From: Lineus longissimus
Lineage: Eukaryota; Nemertea; Pilidiophora; Heteronemertea; Lineidae
DNA length: 64,000 nt
NCBI RefSeq assembly: GCF_910592395.1
Contig: NC_088320.1
Span: 4,216,001-4,280,000 of the forward strand
Direction: 5' to 3'
Shown here: one piece after another, positions 37,013 through 48,489 of the stretch
Position numbering within the stretch: position 1 is the first letter of the stretch
How the letters are laid out: each line of letters starts with the position of its first letter
The notes under the pieces: model-generated
Told to the model about the DNA's origin: nothing
Databases searched by the model: none
Seen by the model: the letters and a program-made list of their open reading frames with translations, nothing else
Program-made: the position numbers and the translations under genes

Positions 37013-38266
37013 TCAAAATCTTCTTATTTCTAAAACACACGTCTCTTCCTTGAAATGAAAAGATGTGCATTTCTTGGTCTCCTGTGACTCAGTGCACGTT
37101 TTGGCACATTCCAACCGGGATCGGGCGGCGAAGGTTTCTTTGTTTCCGCAGCTTGGACAAGACGGGTCACGCCTCTTGAAGACTGCCTTCCTGGCCTCCT
37201 TATCACCGGATTCCTTGACAAGCGTGAAAGTAACCCGACCTAATCCTGAAGGAAATGACCCATGTATTATTTACAGTATTTTTAAATGTCATTAAGCAGT
37301 ACAAATGATAGAGACCTGGAATAACCGACCAAGATGAATTGCATCTCTTGTGGGCAAAATTGCGAATAAAAGTTCCCAGAAGAGTAATGGAATGTACGTC
37401 ATGTAGAGTGCGTTACCTGTAGGCCTACCTGATGTCTCTCTCCGGAACGCTTTTGGAGCTGAAGTTCTCGGTAATGTTGTTGTAGCTGAAGTTGATCGGG
37501 CGGCGAAGGTTTTTCTGTTTCCGCAGCTTGGACAAGACGGGTCACGCCTCTTGAAGACTGCCTTCCTGGCCTCCTTATCACCCGATTCCTTGACAAGCGT
37601 GGAAGTAACCCGACCTAATCCTGAAGGAAATGGCCCATGTATTATTTACAGTATTTTTAAATGTCATTAAGCAGTACAAATGATAGAGACCTGGAATAAC
37701 CGACCAAGATGAATTGCATCTCTTGTGGGCAAAATTGCGAATAAAAGTTCCCAGAAGAGTATTGGAATGTACGTCATGAAGAGTGCGTTACCTGTAGGCC
37801 TACCTGATGTCTCTCTCCGGAACGCTTTTGGAGCTGAAGTTTTCGGTAATGTTGTTGTAGCTAAAGTTGATCGGGCGGCGAAGGTTTCTCTGTTTCCGCA
37901 GCTTGGACAAGACGGGTCACGCCTCTTGAAGACTGCCTTCCTGGCCTCCTTATCACCCGATTCCTTGACAAGCGTGGAAGTAACCCGACCTAATCCTGAA
38001 GGAAATGACCCATGTATTATTTACAGTATTTTTAAATGTTATTGAGCAGTACAAATGATAGAGACCTGGAATAACCGACCAAGATGAATTACATCTCTTG
38101 TGGGCAAAATTCCGACGTAATAAAAGTCACCAGAGGAGTATTGGAGTGTACGTCATGTACAGTGCGTTACCTGAAGGCCTACCTGATGTCTCTCTCCGGA
38201 ACGTTTTTGGAGCTGAAGTTGTTGTTAATAATGTTGGAGCTGCTGCCGCCGATGATGTCGTTGGTA
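37013..38266 (-). CDS. Half-PAN/apple-like gene with tandemly duplicated exons (5' end not found)
   Basis: On the minus strand four exons fit: 38266-38183, 37995-37804, 37620-37429 and 37245-37013 (stop 37015-37013), all phase 1 to phase 1. The first is a Pro/Thr/Ser/Ala linker. The next two are 192-base near-copies encoding a 63-residue module with the Cys pair CPSCGN and a Thr-rich tail ending FRRETS. The last repeats that module start and then completes it with RLECAKTC-CTSFHF-CVLEI, a PAN/apple-type end homologous to the last exon of the kringle gene. PAN domains bind proteins or sugars outside the cell, so secretion is expected, but no signal-peptide exon was found. An 84-base segment at 38682-38599 with good splice sites is a possible earlier exon. 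Symmetric phases mean extra copies keep the frame. Confidence 0.65.
37119..38243. repeat. 375-bp tandem repeat (three copies) containing exon plus intron
   Basis: Copies start at about 37119, 37494 and 37869, exactly 375 apart, with very high identity including the 183-base intron part. The third copy diverges after about 38225. Each unit contains one exon and one intron of the minus-strand half-PAN gene, so this is a recent exon duplication, not simple satellite DNA. Confidence 0.85.
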
Positions 38267-40700
38267 CTGAAGTTTTTGGATTTTGTGATTTTGACCAGAA
38301 AAATTTCAAGAAGAGCACCATTGGCCCCGACCAAAAAGCTACTGCGTCACTTGTTTGGCTTCTGATAAATATTCGTACACTAATAAACAGAAACAAGCAG
38401 AGCTACACGAAAGGATTTACCGTTATCCATTGACTTGTGCTCGCATAAATGGATGAGCTGCAACGCCACAGAAATAAGGTAAAGTTTATCCATCTTTCAA
38501 TGTTCCAGAATGATCCGAATGTTGCATGCACAGTTAGGAATGTTTTGCTGTTACCTGCTAATGTCGCAGAAGCATGCAATGGCCCTGTAGTTCCTTACCG
38601 AAAGCCCGAAATGAACAAAGTATTGGCTTCTTGGAGATTTGTAGGTGTGTGGACTCGCAGACAAAAAGTTGAGGTAACTTCGCTGCAGAAACGAGCAAAT
38701 GGAATGTAGGCTATCCCATGTAATCTCACGAGATGAAGGACTGTCTTTCTTAGATCAAAAACCTAAATTTGTAGAGCCAATGCCACAGACCAATTTGACC
38801 ACGAATAAACGAATAATGAGAGACACTGATTGCAGGTTTGTGACTTTCACGGATTAACTTACTGACTTTGCGTCTGGTTCCCACGATTTCATCTCGTCAC
38901 AATCGGGGCTCAAGTAGCCATTCATTTATAAAAGCAGGAAGCAACTGCCAATACCCATTTGGAAAATAATGGAACAGCATTCTATTGTTTGAATACCACA
39001 CAAAACTTGTCAGCAGTTTTCTGGTGGCAGGTCATGAGGACTTTTACGTCCTGAAATACCACATACCGATATACATGTATACGCACAGAAGTTAAAAGTT
39101 GCGAATACAGACCATGCATTGATAGAGCAGCCTTGGACGAAGGGCAGCAATATACGATATAGACCATCGATTCAGATCGCACAACAAAATCCTTTGTTGT
39201 TGTTGTATCTTCATCGCTTGTATTTGAATCGTCATCGTCTTTATGAAATGACGGCGTACTTGTTGAAGCGGCCTACTAGAGAATACTACCTTGAGGCCTT
39301 TGGATCATTATCACGGTTTGCAGAAGTCGGATTTTACATCCGGTTACGCATGATCATTGATAAATAACCAAGGTAACCAAGGTATACTTGTACATGCGCA
39401 TGTGTAACTGGATGCAAAATCTGGAATATTTGTTTGAAATCTTGCCGACCGCAGCGCTGGTTCTAAGCCCTCAGTGCAGTATCTAAATCGAACATGTAAG
39501 CTGGCCACGTCTTCCTCAATAATTCTAGGATGGCATGCCGGTTTTTTTCGTACAAATACTCTTGATTAAATATATCGGAAAACCGTTAATTCGCACGGAA
39601 GCTTTAAACAAATTGCACCACTTCAATGCGGGAAGCAATGCGAGAATTGTGCTCTATGCATGCTAAACAGGATGAAACCCTATGAAGAGCCTTGCAGACG
39701 CCTTAGCACACGACAAAGATGCAGCAGGGACGGTTGAACTGCGGTGACTTGGAAAACTGGTAATATATAGATAGTTCGTTCATGTCGGCCAACTTGTTTC
39801 TTCTTGTCAATTTATACAGGGCATGTAAACAGACTTTAAAGATGTAACGCCTTGTGATAACATTCCTTGTGCTTGGAGATTTGACGCAGATGTTGGATGT
39901 TGGATACCTCTAGATGTTGTTTCTTGGTTTGATACATGTCGCGTCGTACATGTAGTTTATGCGGTGCAGGCATTGATGTCCCCTATCAGCAACTTTCTTG
40001 GTGATGCGATGATTACGAAGGGAATGAAGGTACGTTTTGGCCATTTCAACCCAGATCTGAATCGGGTTACCGTATTTCCGGTAAATTTGATACATGACTT
40101 GAAGCATTTGTGATTGTGCGTTATCTGAACAATAAGTTTTCAAGGGCGACGCCGCCAGATGGGCTCTATATGGTTCAGGGCGTTTCTCGTGCAGCACTCA
40201 TTAACTTCTGGCAACCTTTTAATTACCACGATATATTGATACGATAATGCTCAGGCAGCCAGGTGCCAATAAGTAATTACTTCATCCCCTGGAGTGAAAG
40301 TTGACATTTTCAAGCGTTCAAAGCTTGCTATCGCGATGTGAACAGAAAAATATCCAATTATGTTTCGAGAAAAGTTGCGTGCCTTAAAGCTGAACCAATT
40401 GAACTATCTGCCCGATGATCACTTCGGAAATGTTCGCAAATGTAAACAAAGGAAACCTCATCTGAAACCCGCGTTTTATATCGCCATCCCCGTACGATTA
40501 ATTCTTGAAGACAATGTCTTGGAAATGAATATGTGAAAATGTCCAGCCAGACAGGATTCAAAACATCGACTTCCGCTATGAGATATCAAGCCTGCTCTCG
40601 TACCATTGAGGTCGAGTTAGAATCAACCATCACAAGGCGAACAGGTCAGTTCTTTTCTTCATTCGGTTGAGAAGGGAAATCCCAAATGTCATTTCAGCAA
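38267..40700. other. Intergenic or 5' part of the half-PAN gene; no firm exon
   Basis: Apart from the candidate minus-strand exon at 38599-38682, no supported coding exon is seen. A minus-strand open stretch at 39910-40197 (95 codons) has no recognised domain or convincing splice sites. The first exon of the half-PAN gene should lie here or beyond, but I could not place it. Confidence 0.4.
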
Positions 40701-40772
40701 TCCTCGGTAGTATAGTGGTAAGTATCCCCGCCTGTCACGCGGGAGACCCGGGTTCGATTCCCGGCCGGGGAG
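40701..40772 (+). tRNA. tRNA-Asp (GTC anticodon)
   Basis: A 72-base cloverleaf. Acceptor arms TCCTCGG and CCGGGGA pair, with one G-U. The anticodon loop is CTGTCAC with anticodon GTC, and the T arm holds GGTTCGATTCC. There is no intron. A T run (ATTTTT) soon after the gene can serve as Pol III terminator. Confidence 0.97.
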
Positions 40773-41016
40773 TTACTATTTTTGGTGCCAAAGCCTTCCA
40801 AGCTTCGATCCCTTCCTGGTAGGATCATCGCGTAGCCATGTTCAGTTCAGCTTTAATATTCATTAATCGTCTGTTTGTCTTTGCGCCTACAGGTGGCTTA
40901 ATTAATTACCCAGGTTAACAAAAGGCCCGCATTGAGGGAAGGAAGCCACTGGCAAACCTTGTCTCCCAGGTGGTTTTAATAGGGATTACATGTAGATGAG
41001 GCACACCTAACGGGGA

Positions 41017-43027
41017 ATGATATTCTTCGCTTTGCTTTTGACAGGGACGGTGTATATATTCTGCGCCGGTGATATAATCTGCTGGCCAGCTCTTCGTACA
41101 GCAACTTATAGCTCGTCGAGAAGCTTGACAGATCAAAAAATTGTAATTGCTGCTATATATATAGATACTACTGGAAATGATGATATTGATTCCGTGATTA
41201 TGATCAGACTAAAAAGTGTCGTTTTTACCAAACCATATCCGATATTTTCTCTATTTACAAATACTTGTACGCTGGGGGACAAAATCAATACAAGTATTTA
41301 GTAACCTTCGCTCGGACCATAAAATATTCAATACTGGCCAGAACGGACATAATGTTAGTTCTTATGTGACAAGGGGGTAATTGGAGTTCAATGAATTGAT
41401 ATTTGTTAATGGTGATTTATGTGCAGTTACATGTAGTGTAGATGGATATGACTGGAACTGTGAGGACTTTGTGATAACACAAGGTAAGTTGAAAATACCC
41501 GCTCCGTTAAGTCACCCGTTACAAAGGAATTACTAAGCATGAAGTAAAAATGGTTTTATTTGTTGAGACTACTTCTAAATGACTGTGCAAGTTTTGAAAG
41601 CTTGATTTTTCTTTAAAAATCGACTAAAGTCAGAATAGAGATTCCGTAAGGTGTGCCATTAGTCGAGCAATCTTGAACATTATTGCGTCGGACATAACTT
41701 GGCGTTATCTCCTTCAGTAACGCCCTTAGACTTAACGCCAAGTTAGGCTATCACTAGCGTTTATGACAAAACTTGTTTTGTACTACCCAGCTTTTACTGT
41801 ACTGGTATTTTAGGGATTCATCACATTGATTAGTCAACAATTCTATTTCCCTATTAATACCCATGACATGCCTATATTTGTCTCCCAAAGGCCTTCCAAT
41901 CCCAGTTTCAGCATAAGCCTAATTGCCAGTACGTATCACCTACGAGTTCGTGTAAAATGTGCATGGAAAATCGCCAGTGAATTCAATTAGCTCCATACCA
42001 TTCAGATTCTTGAAATATAGCCGACGCATTAATGTCTTTAATTTCTCGATATCAGACTTGAAAGTTCCAAGTGATGTCATTTCATGGTTAGCCTGAATTC
42101 CATATACTGTTATCTATCAAGAACAGTAAATGCGCAACATTGCATGTATAGTACCCAGTTCATGACGACTGTCAACTGCAGATGTATATCATTGTTTATT
42201 GTTTACATGTGGTAATGAGCCCATACTGGTGACGTTATGCAAGTGCGAGAAGGCTCTCATAACGAATAATGAATAACGGTCCTCAATACAATCTGACTGA
42301 CGTGTTAGGCCACATTTACTTCGCTATTGATTTCGATGAAGACAGAATTAACGCCAGGATCAACATACTAGGTGAGATATTTCTTCTCAGATATAGTTCT
42401 ACATGGTGTCCCCGCGAAAGGTTCTACAGATCATTTCCACACAAATACCGCAGATCCACGGAATGCCATGATACCAAGTCATCGTCGGTTGTTTATTGTC
42501 CGATATTCCGCATGGTCAACTATCAAATTAGAGGAAACATCTTGCTGTTGGTATAGTATAGTATAGTATGAGAATGGTATTCCGCAGTCGCTGTAGCGTT
42601 ATATATATAGGCAATAAAATGCACATACAAAGTGTGAATCAAAAGCATACAAAAATGAATTGCTGTTTGTTCCTCTTGACACGACTGCTGTGCCATCAAA
42701 TAATTCATATGCACCTGGCTTTGTCTAACAACACGGCAGATGAAAATTGGTTTACTTAAATCTCTAATATCCATGCTTTGTAATATAGGACCTTGTTCAC
42801 TGAATGGTGAGACGAGGAATTACGAGTCAGCCTTAAAAACATATTTCGCAGGTGATATTACTCGCGCGATGATGGCTGCTCGTGATAGGCTTCAAGCGCT
42901 GCCGAACAAGGAGAAGAGAAAATTCAGTAGATTTCCGTATGTTTTCAGACATCAAAACGTTATTAAGAAATCAGAATGGAGACAAATACATACTTCCACA
43001 CAACCACTGTCTATACCACTGATTTAG
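41017..43027 (+). CDS. Probable orphan small secreted protein, four exons
   Basis: Exons 41017-41068, 41427-41483, 42309-42371 and 42789-43027 are all joined in phase 1, giving 136 residues. Exon 1 is a clear signal peptide (MIFFALLLTGTVYIFCA). The mature part starts with VTCSVDGYDWNCEDF, then an acidic segment (IDFDEDRINAR), then a basic last exon with AMMAARDRLQALPNKEKRK and FPYVFRHQNV. Three cysteines fall in the mature chain. I do not recognise the family. The exon 1 donor (GTGATA) and the exon 3 acceptor are weak; the other sites are good. The consistent phase and signal peptide argue for a real gene. An alternative reading starts the third exon at ATG 42269. Confidence 0.5.
41695..41745. 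repeat. 13-bp perfect inverted repeat
   Basis: TAACTTGGCGTTA at 41695-41707 and its reverse complement at 41733-41745, 25 bases apart, in intron 2 of the orphan secreted-protein gene. It may be a remnant of a small mobile element or a structured RNA segment. Confidence 0.7.
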
Positions 43028-43396
43028 CCCGACATGGCCCCAAAGATTGGTTAAGCCATCCTACTTTATCTCTGGTCTCCCAGGCTGCTAATCCTGCCCG
43101 GATCCAACATTGGCTCACTATATAATCAAACTGTCCATTCTCCGCTGTTTATGATATTTATTACCCTTCACAGCCACCAGTTGACACGACAACACATCGC
43201 TGAATCCAATCTCTCAAAATCACGTTCATTATCACCTGATCTTAGAAAGTTAAACCTCACCCCGATGTAGCGTGATGTGATGCGCGATAGCTAGATCAAA
43301 TGCATTGCGATACGTGGTGTTATCAAAAGTGGGGCGAGAATAGGCGTGGGGATGATTTGGAGTGTAATGGGGTGTTCTTTATGATGCTATGTGTCT
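43028..43396. other. Spacer between the orphan secreted gene and the 993-bp array
   Basis: No exon or repeat is recognised. It ends in GTCT directly before the array, which matches the four bases directly after the array. Confidence 0.5.
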
Positions 43397-43840
43397 GAGA
43401 CAAGACCACTAATGAATATTCATAGGTTGGAGGGTCCAGGCCTATCTATTAGACGAGTGCATGTTTTTTACTCTCAAGTACATATTTGGAGAGGTATTGA
43501 AAAAATATTTGTTGTGGCAAGTCTACAGATATAAAGAAATTATTTGATGAAAAAATTAATTTCGAATTTTGCTAATTGGGTAATAGGGGGCGTGTTTTGA
43601 GTTTTTTCTGCCAGTTGGCTGAAAAGAGTGGAAATATCAAAGTCTGTCTAATTTGTCGATTAAAAAAAAATTTCCGTGGTCAATCACCATTTTATTTTTC
43701 ACCATTTACTTGCCCGACTGTCCGGAATAACATAATCTAAATTTCAGATTCACAACACCACGCGTTCTTTGATGCGTTGCGGTCAAACATTGACAATTTA
43801 ACTGCTAAAAGGCTTAAAAAATCAATTGTGGTCTTGTCTC
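43397..43840. mobile_element. 444-bp non-autonomous element with 13-bp TIRs, copy 1
   Basis: Bounded by GAGACAAGACCAC and GTGGTCTTGTCTC, AT-rich inside, with no coding capacity. The size and TIRs fit a miniature inverted-repeat transposable element. The flank GTCT is shared by the left edge of the whole array and its right edge, a possible 4-base target duplication. Confidence 0.6.
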
Positions 43841-44389
43841 TATTTACACTACATTTTGGGTCAATATAGTGAAAAATTTGAATGTGCTCAAATCACTCTA
43901 ATTCATTTAGAATATTGTATTGCTGATGATTTAAGGTCAAAACAAGCTAAAATAATGAGAAAAAAACTTAATTTGACCCAAATAAGAGTCAACCTAACCC
44001 CGGTCTAAGTTCGGTTTCATTTTTACAAGTCTTGTTGTGTTGCCATTCATTTTGTAATTTCTTTGAAACTACTTAGGCCTTGATTCTGAAAGTTGTGCCC
44101 TAAGCAGCAAAGATATTCCTAAATCACATCCTAAAGTTTCAGCTCCATAGCTTGCTTATTCTGGCCAGGGCAGGTCTTTGAATTTGGTGCTGTTGGGTGC
44201 AAAATCATGACTTTTTGTCGATTTTGTCCTCTTTCGTCGCTTTGGCACAGTTGTACCACTCTTTGAAATGTCTCTCATTTCTCCAAAAATGTCCAGATAT
44301 GACTTTCCTTTGTTGGAGAGTTGTGGGATGTCATGTACATTAGTTTGAATAAAATCTCAAAATGTTAACCCCTGAAATGTACCTTCATT

Positions 44390-44833
44390 GAGACAAGACC
44401 ACTAATGAATATTCATAGGTTGGAGGGTCCAGGCCTATCTATTAGACGAGTGCATGTTTTTTACTCTCAAGTACATATTTGGAGAGGTATTGAAAAAATA
44501 TTTGTTGTGGCAAGTCTACAGATATAAAGAAATTATTTGATGAAAAAATTAATTTCGAATTTTGCTAATTGGGTAATAGGGGGCGTGTTTTGAGTTTTTT
44601 CTGCCAGTTGGCTGAAAAGAGTGGAAATATCAAAGTCTGTCTAATTTGTCGATTAAAAAAAAATTTCCGTGGTCAATCACCATTTTATTTTTCACCATTT
44701 ACTTGCCCGACTGTCCGGAATAACATAATCTAAATTTCAGATTCACAACACCACGCGTTCTTTGATGCGTTGCGGTCAAACATTGACAATTTAACTGCTA
44801 AAAGGCTTAAAAAATCAATTGTGGTCTTGTCTC
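44390..44833. mobile_element. 444-bp TIR element, copy 2
   Basis: Same boundaries and length as copy 1. Left flank ...TTCATT, right flank TATTTACA..., both from the repeated spacer. Confidence 0.6.
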
Positions 44834-45382
44834 TATTTACACTACATTTTGGGTCAATATAGTGAAAAATTTGAATGTGCTCAAATCACTCTAATTCATT
44901 TAGAATATTGTATTGCTGATGATTTAAGGTCAAAACAAGCTAAAATAATGAGAAAAAAACTTAATTTGACCCAAATAAGAGTCAACCTAACCCCGGTCTA
45001 AGTTCGGTTTCATTTTTACAAGTCTTGTTGTGTTGCCATTCATTTTGTAATTTCTTTGAAACTACTTAGGCCTTGATTCTGAAAGTTGTGCCCTAAGCAG
45101 CAAAGATATTCCTAAATCACATCCTAAAGTTTCAGCTCCATAGCTTGCTTATTCTGGCCAGGGCAGGTCTTTGAATTTGGTGCTGTTGGGTGCAAAATCA
45201 TGACTTTTTGTCGATTTTGTCCTCTTTCGTCGCTTTGGCACAGTTGTACCACTCTTTGAAATGTCTCTCATTTCTCCAAAAATGTCCAGATATGACTTTC
45301 CTTTGTTGGAGAGTTGTGGGATGTCATGTACATTAGTTTGAATAAAATCTCAAAATGTTAACCCCTGAAATGTACCTTCATT

Positions 45383-45826
45383 GAGACAAGACCACTAATG
45401 AATATTCATAGGTTGGAGGGTCCAGGCCTATCTATTAGACGAGTGCATGTTTTTTACTCTCAAGTACATATTTGGAGAGGTATTGAAAAAATATTTGTTG
45501 TGGCAAGTCTACAGATATAAAGAAATTATTTGATGAAAAAATTAATTTCGAATTTTGCTAATTGGGTAATAGGGGGCGTGTTTTGAGTTTTTTCTGCCAG
45601 TTGGCTGAAAAGAGTGGAAATATCAAAGTCTGTCTAATTTGTCGATTAAAAAAAAATTTCCGTGGTCAATCACCATTTTATTTTTCACCATTTACTTGCC
45701 CGACTGTCCGGAATAACATAATCTAAATTTCAGATTCACAACACCACGCGTTCTTTGATGCGTTGCGGTCAAACATTGACAATTTAACTGCTAAAAGGCT
45801 TAAAAAATCAATTGTGGTCTTGTCTC
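45383..45826. mobile_element. 444-bp TIR element, copy 3
   Basis: Same boundaries and length as the other copies, flanked on both sides by the 549-base spacer. Confidence 0.6.
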
Positions 45827-46375
45827 TATTTACACTACATTTTGGGTCAATATAGTGAAAAATTTGAATGTGCTCAAATCACTCTAATTCATTTAGAATA
45901 TTGTATTGCTGATGATTTAAGGTCAAAACAAGCTAAAATAATGAGAAAAAAACTTAATTTGACCCAAATAAGAGTCAACCTAACCCCGGTCTAAGTTCGG
46001 TTTCATTTTTACAAGTCTTGTTGTGTTGCCATTCATTTTGTAATTTCTTTGAAACTACTTAGGCCTTGATTCTGAAAGTTGTGCCCTAAGCAGCAAAGAT
46101 ATTCCTAAATCACATCCTAAAGTTTCAGCTCCATAGCTTGCTTATTCTGGCCAGGGCAGGTCTTTGAATTTGGTGCTGTTGGGTGCAAAATCATGACTTT
46201 TTGTCGATTTTGTCCTCTTTCGTCGCTTTGGCACAGTTGTACCACTCTTTGAAATGTCTCTCATTTCTCCAAAAATGTCCAGATATGACTTTCCTTTGTT
46301 GGAGAGTTGTGGGATGTCATGTACATTAGTTTGAATAAAATCTCAAAATGTTAACCCCTGAAATGTACCTTCATT

Positions 46376-46819
46376 GAGACAAGACCACTAATGAATATTC
46401 ATAGGTTGGAGGGTCCAGGCCTATCTATTAGACGAGTGCATGTTTTTTACTCTCAAGTACATATTTGGAGAGGTATTGAAAAAATATTTGTTGTGGCAAG
46501 TCTACAGATATAAAGAAATTATTTGATGAAAAAATTAATTTCGAATTTTGCTAATTGGGTAATAGGGGGCGTGTTTTGAGTTTTTTCTGCCAGTTGGCTG
46601 AAAAGAGTGGAAATATCAAAGTCTGTCTAATTTGTCGATTAAAAAAAAATTTCCGTGGTCAATCACCATTTTATTTTTCACCATTTACTTGCCCGACTGT
46701 CCGGAATAACATAATCTAAATTTCAGATTCACAACACCACGCGTTCTTTGATGCGTTGCGGTCAAACATTGACAATTTAACTGCTAAAAGGCTTAAAAAA
46801 TCAATTGTGGTCTTGTCTC
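46376..46819. mobile_element. 444-bp TIR element, copy 4 (array end)
   Basis: Last copy. It ends exactly at the terminal inverted repeat and is followed by unrelated sequence beginning GTCTTTCC, so the array stops at an element edge and not at a random point. Confidence 0.6.
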
Positions 46820-48489
46820 GTCTTTCCCCTCGGGTTTTGTTGTGTAATCGTGCACGTGCGTGTGCAAGATCATTCGGTTTCTCAGGGGAAATTCTATGAT
46901 ATTCAAAAACATGCTCAAAGATTGCTAGGAAGAAAACGTTGCAGAAGTCCTCAGATCATGTAAACAGTCATTGTTTTTGTCATTTTCTATTGGAAAAACC
47001 GAAGAAATGAAGATTGTGAGAACGTGGCGCAATAACGTACAGGTCTGTTGACAGTATTAGAATACCGGTGTAATGTTTTTGAGTGTTTCCCCTCATTGTT
47101 TGGGAACGCTCAAAAATAGATTGACAAGTTTTTCTGTGTATCCCCCCTATTGAAAAGTCGTGGTCTCTCTAGCTGCCTATTGTTTGGAAACACTGACACA
47201 TGGGAAACAACCACAGATGTTACACCGGCTCCCTTATTTATTTTTTCTGGGTTGACGACACAGTTTCCCTCGAACTATAGTTGATTGAAATGTTTCAGCT
47301 CACCATAATACATTTTGGAGGAGCACTCCTCTTGTTGAACACCTTTCACAATGTATACTGTTCATGACACTGAGTTAAAGGGCTATTACTGACATATGTT
47401 CTCTGGGGTCGTCTGCATTAGAATATTACAGACTTTGGATATAATAGGGCTGTAAATGTATGCAATGTTACACGGAAATCAATTATGTGTATAGGCCTAT
47501 ACGCATAGATGAAATTGTGATGCAAGCTTGTAAGCGTGCTCGTCGTGTGTCTGCGATCTAAGAAATCAATAAAGTGTTTTGATCTTTTGAAAAACCTTTA
47601 AAGAGACAATTTGGGCGTGGGATTTACCTGGTCAGGAGGATAATGTGCCAACTTGACACCATGCGCCGCCACTTGTTGTATTACACCGATGCCGGGCTCT
47701 TGATAACTATTTTTACCAGAGTTGGAGGGCAGTTTTGGGCATGGCTTGTGAATTATAGGCAGGCCTAAGGTTACACCCCGTTCTAGTACATTGTCTATTG
47801 CAGTTCAAAGAGTTTTCATTAATCCTGTTGGAGACGCTGCGGTCCTGAAGGAAGCCATTTTTTTACAAAAAACAGCAAATCTTTGGGCCTTTTTTACTCC
47901 AGCCTTTTTCCCCATACCCTTTTCCGCCTTCTTTTTTGTTACATGAAATGAAGCGCTTGGTGGCAGCTTCTTTCCCCTCTTGGGATCAGCGTTCTGTGGG
48001 ATCCATGTTCTGTTTGTGAATGCTCCTCCCCCATGAGAAACACTCAACCGTGGATCGCCCGTACTGCTTCTAAATAATTGAGTGGCCCTTCACTTCATCT
48101 GCTTGGAGGAGACCTCATTTGAATTGCAAAGTGTTTGCCGTATGATGCACGTTCGGAATATTATGTGTTGATCGTCATGATTGCTGATTTACATCAGGAG
48201 GGATTAATGCCTTCTCCTATCTGGTCTCATATCACGCATGATGCAAGGATTATTTACGATCTATTGATACATCAGAGGGATAACAACGGGATCTTCTTTT
48301 GAGAAATGGAATCTCCGGCATCATTTAGTTCATTGAGTGAACACCATTGGATAGGACAGGATGTCTAATTGTAAATCTTCTATTTGCAGAAATGAAACAG
48401 GTTGTCCGTCATTGAAATGACAGTTGAGTACCTTCCTGAACAAAAACACCTTAACGAGGACGATAGCCTGGAGTCTATGCTTTTCCAGA
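46820..48489. other. Intergenic and 5' leader of the ZIP gene
   Basis: No recognised exon. A Lys-rich minus-strand open frame at 47805-48047 has no known domain and is not supported. The last bases before 48490 (CTTTTCCAG) look like an acceptor, so the ZIP gene probably has an untranslated first exon somewhere in this stretch. Confidence 0.4.

Larger units (their letters stand above)
43397..46819. repeat. 993-bp-period tandem array (3.45 units) of a TIR element plus spacer
   Basis: Start points 43397, 44390, 45383 and 46376 are exactly 993 apart and the copies look identical in the parts compared. The array starts with GAGACAAGACCAC and ends with its reverse complement GTGGTCTTGTCTC. The structure is therefore element-spacer three times, then a final element, with a 444-base element and a 549-base spacer. 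The 60-codon open frame seen three times spans the element-spacer border and is a by-product of the repetition. Near-perfect identity indicates very recent amplification or gene conversion; assembly duplication must also be considered. Confidence 0.95.

Noticed and set aside
39910-40197. 95-codon minus-strand frame
   Set aside because: Could be an exon of the half-PAN gene, but it has no PAN features or matching splice phases.
43826-45994. Three identical 60-codon open frames, 993 bases apart
   Set aside because: They span the element-spacer border of a tandem repeat, start at a non-ATG codon, and show no domain; identity reflects the repeat, not selection.
47805-48047. Lys-rich minus-strand frame (80 codons)
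   Set aside because: Composition is driven by poly-A/T runs; no domain and no exon boundaries of note.
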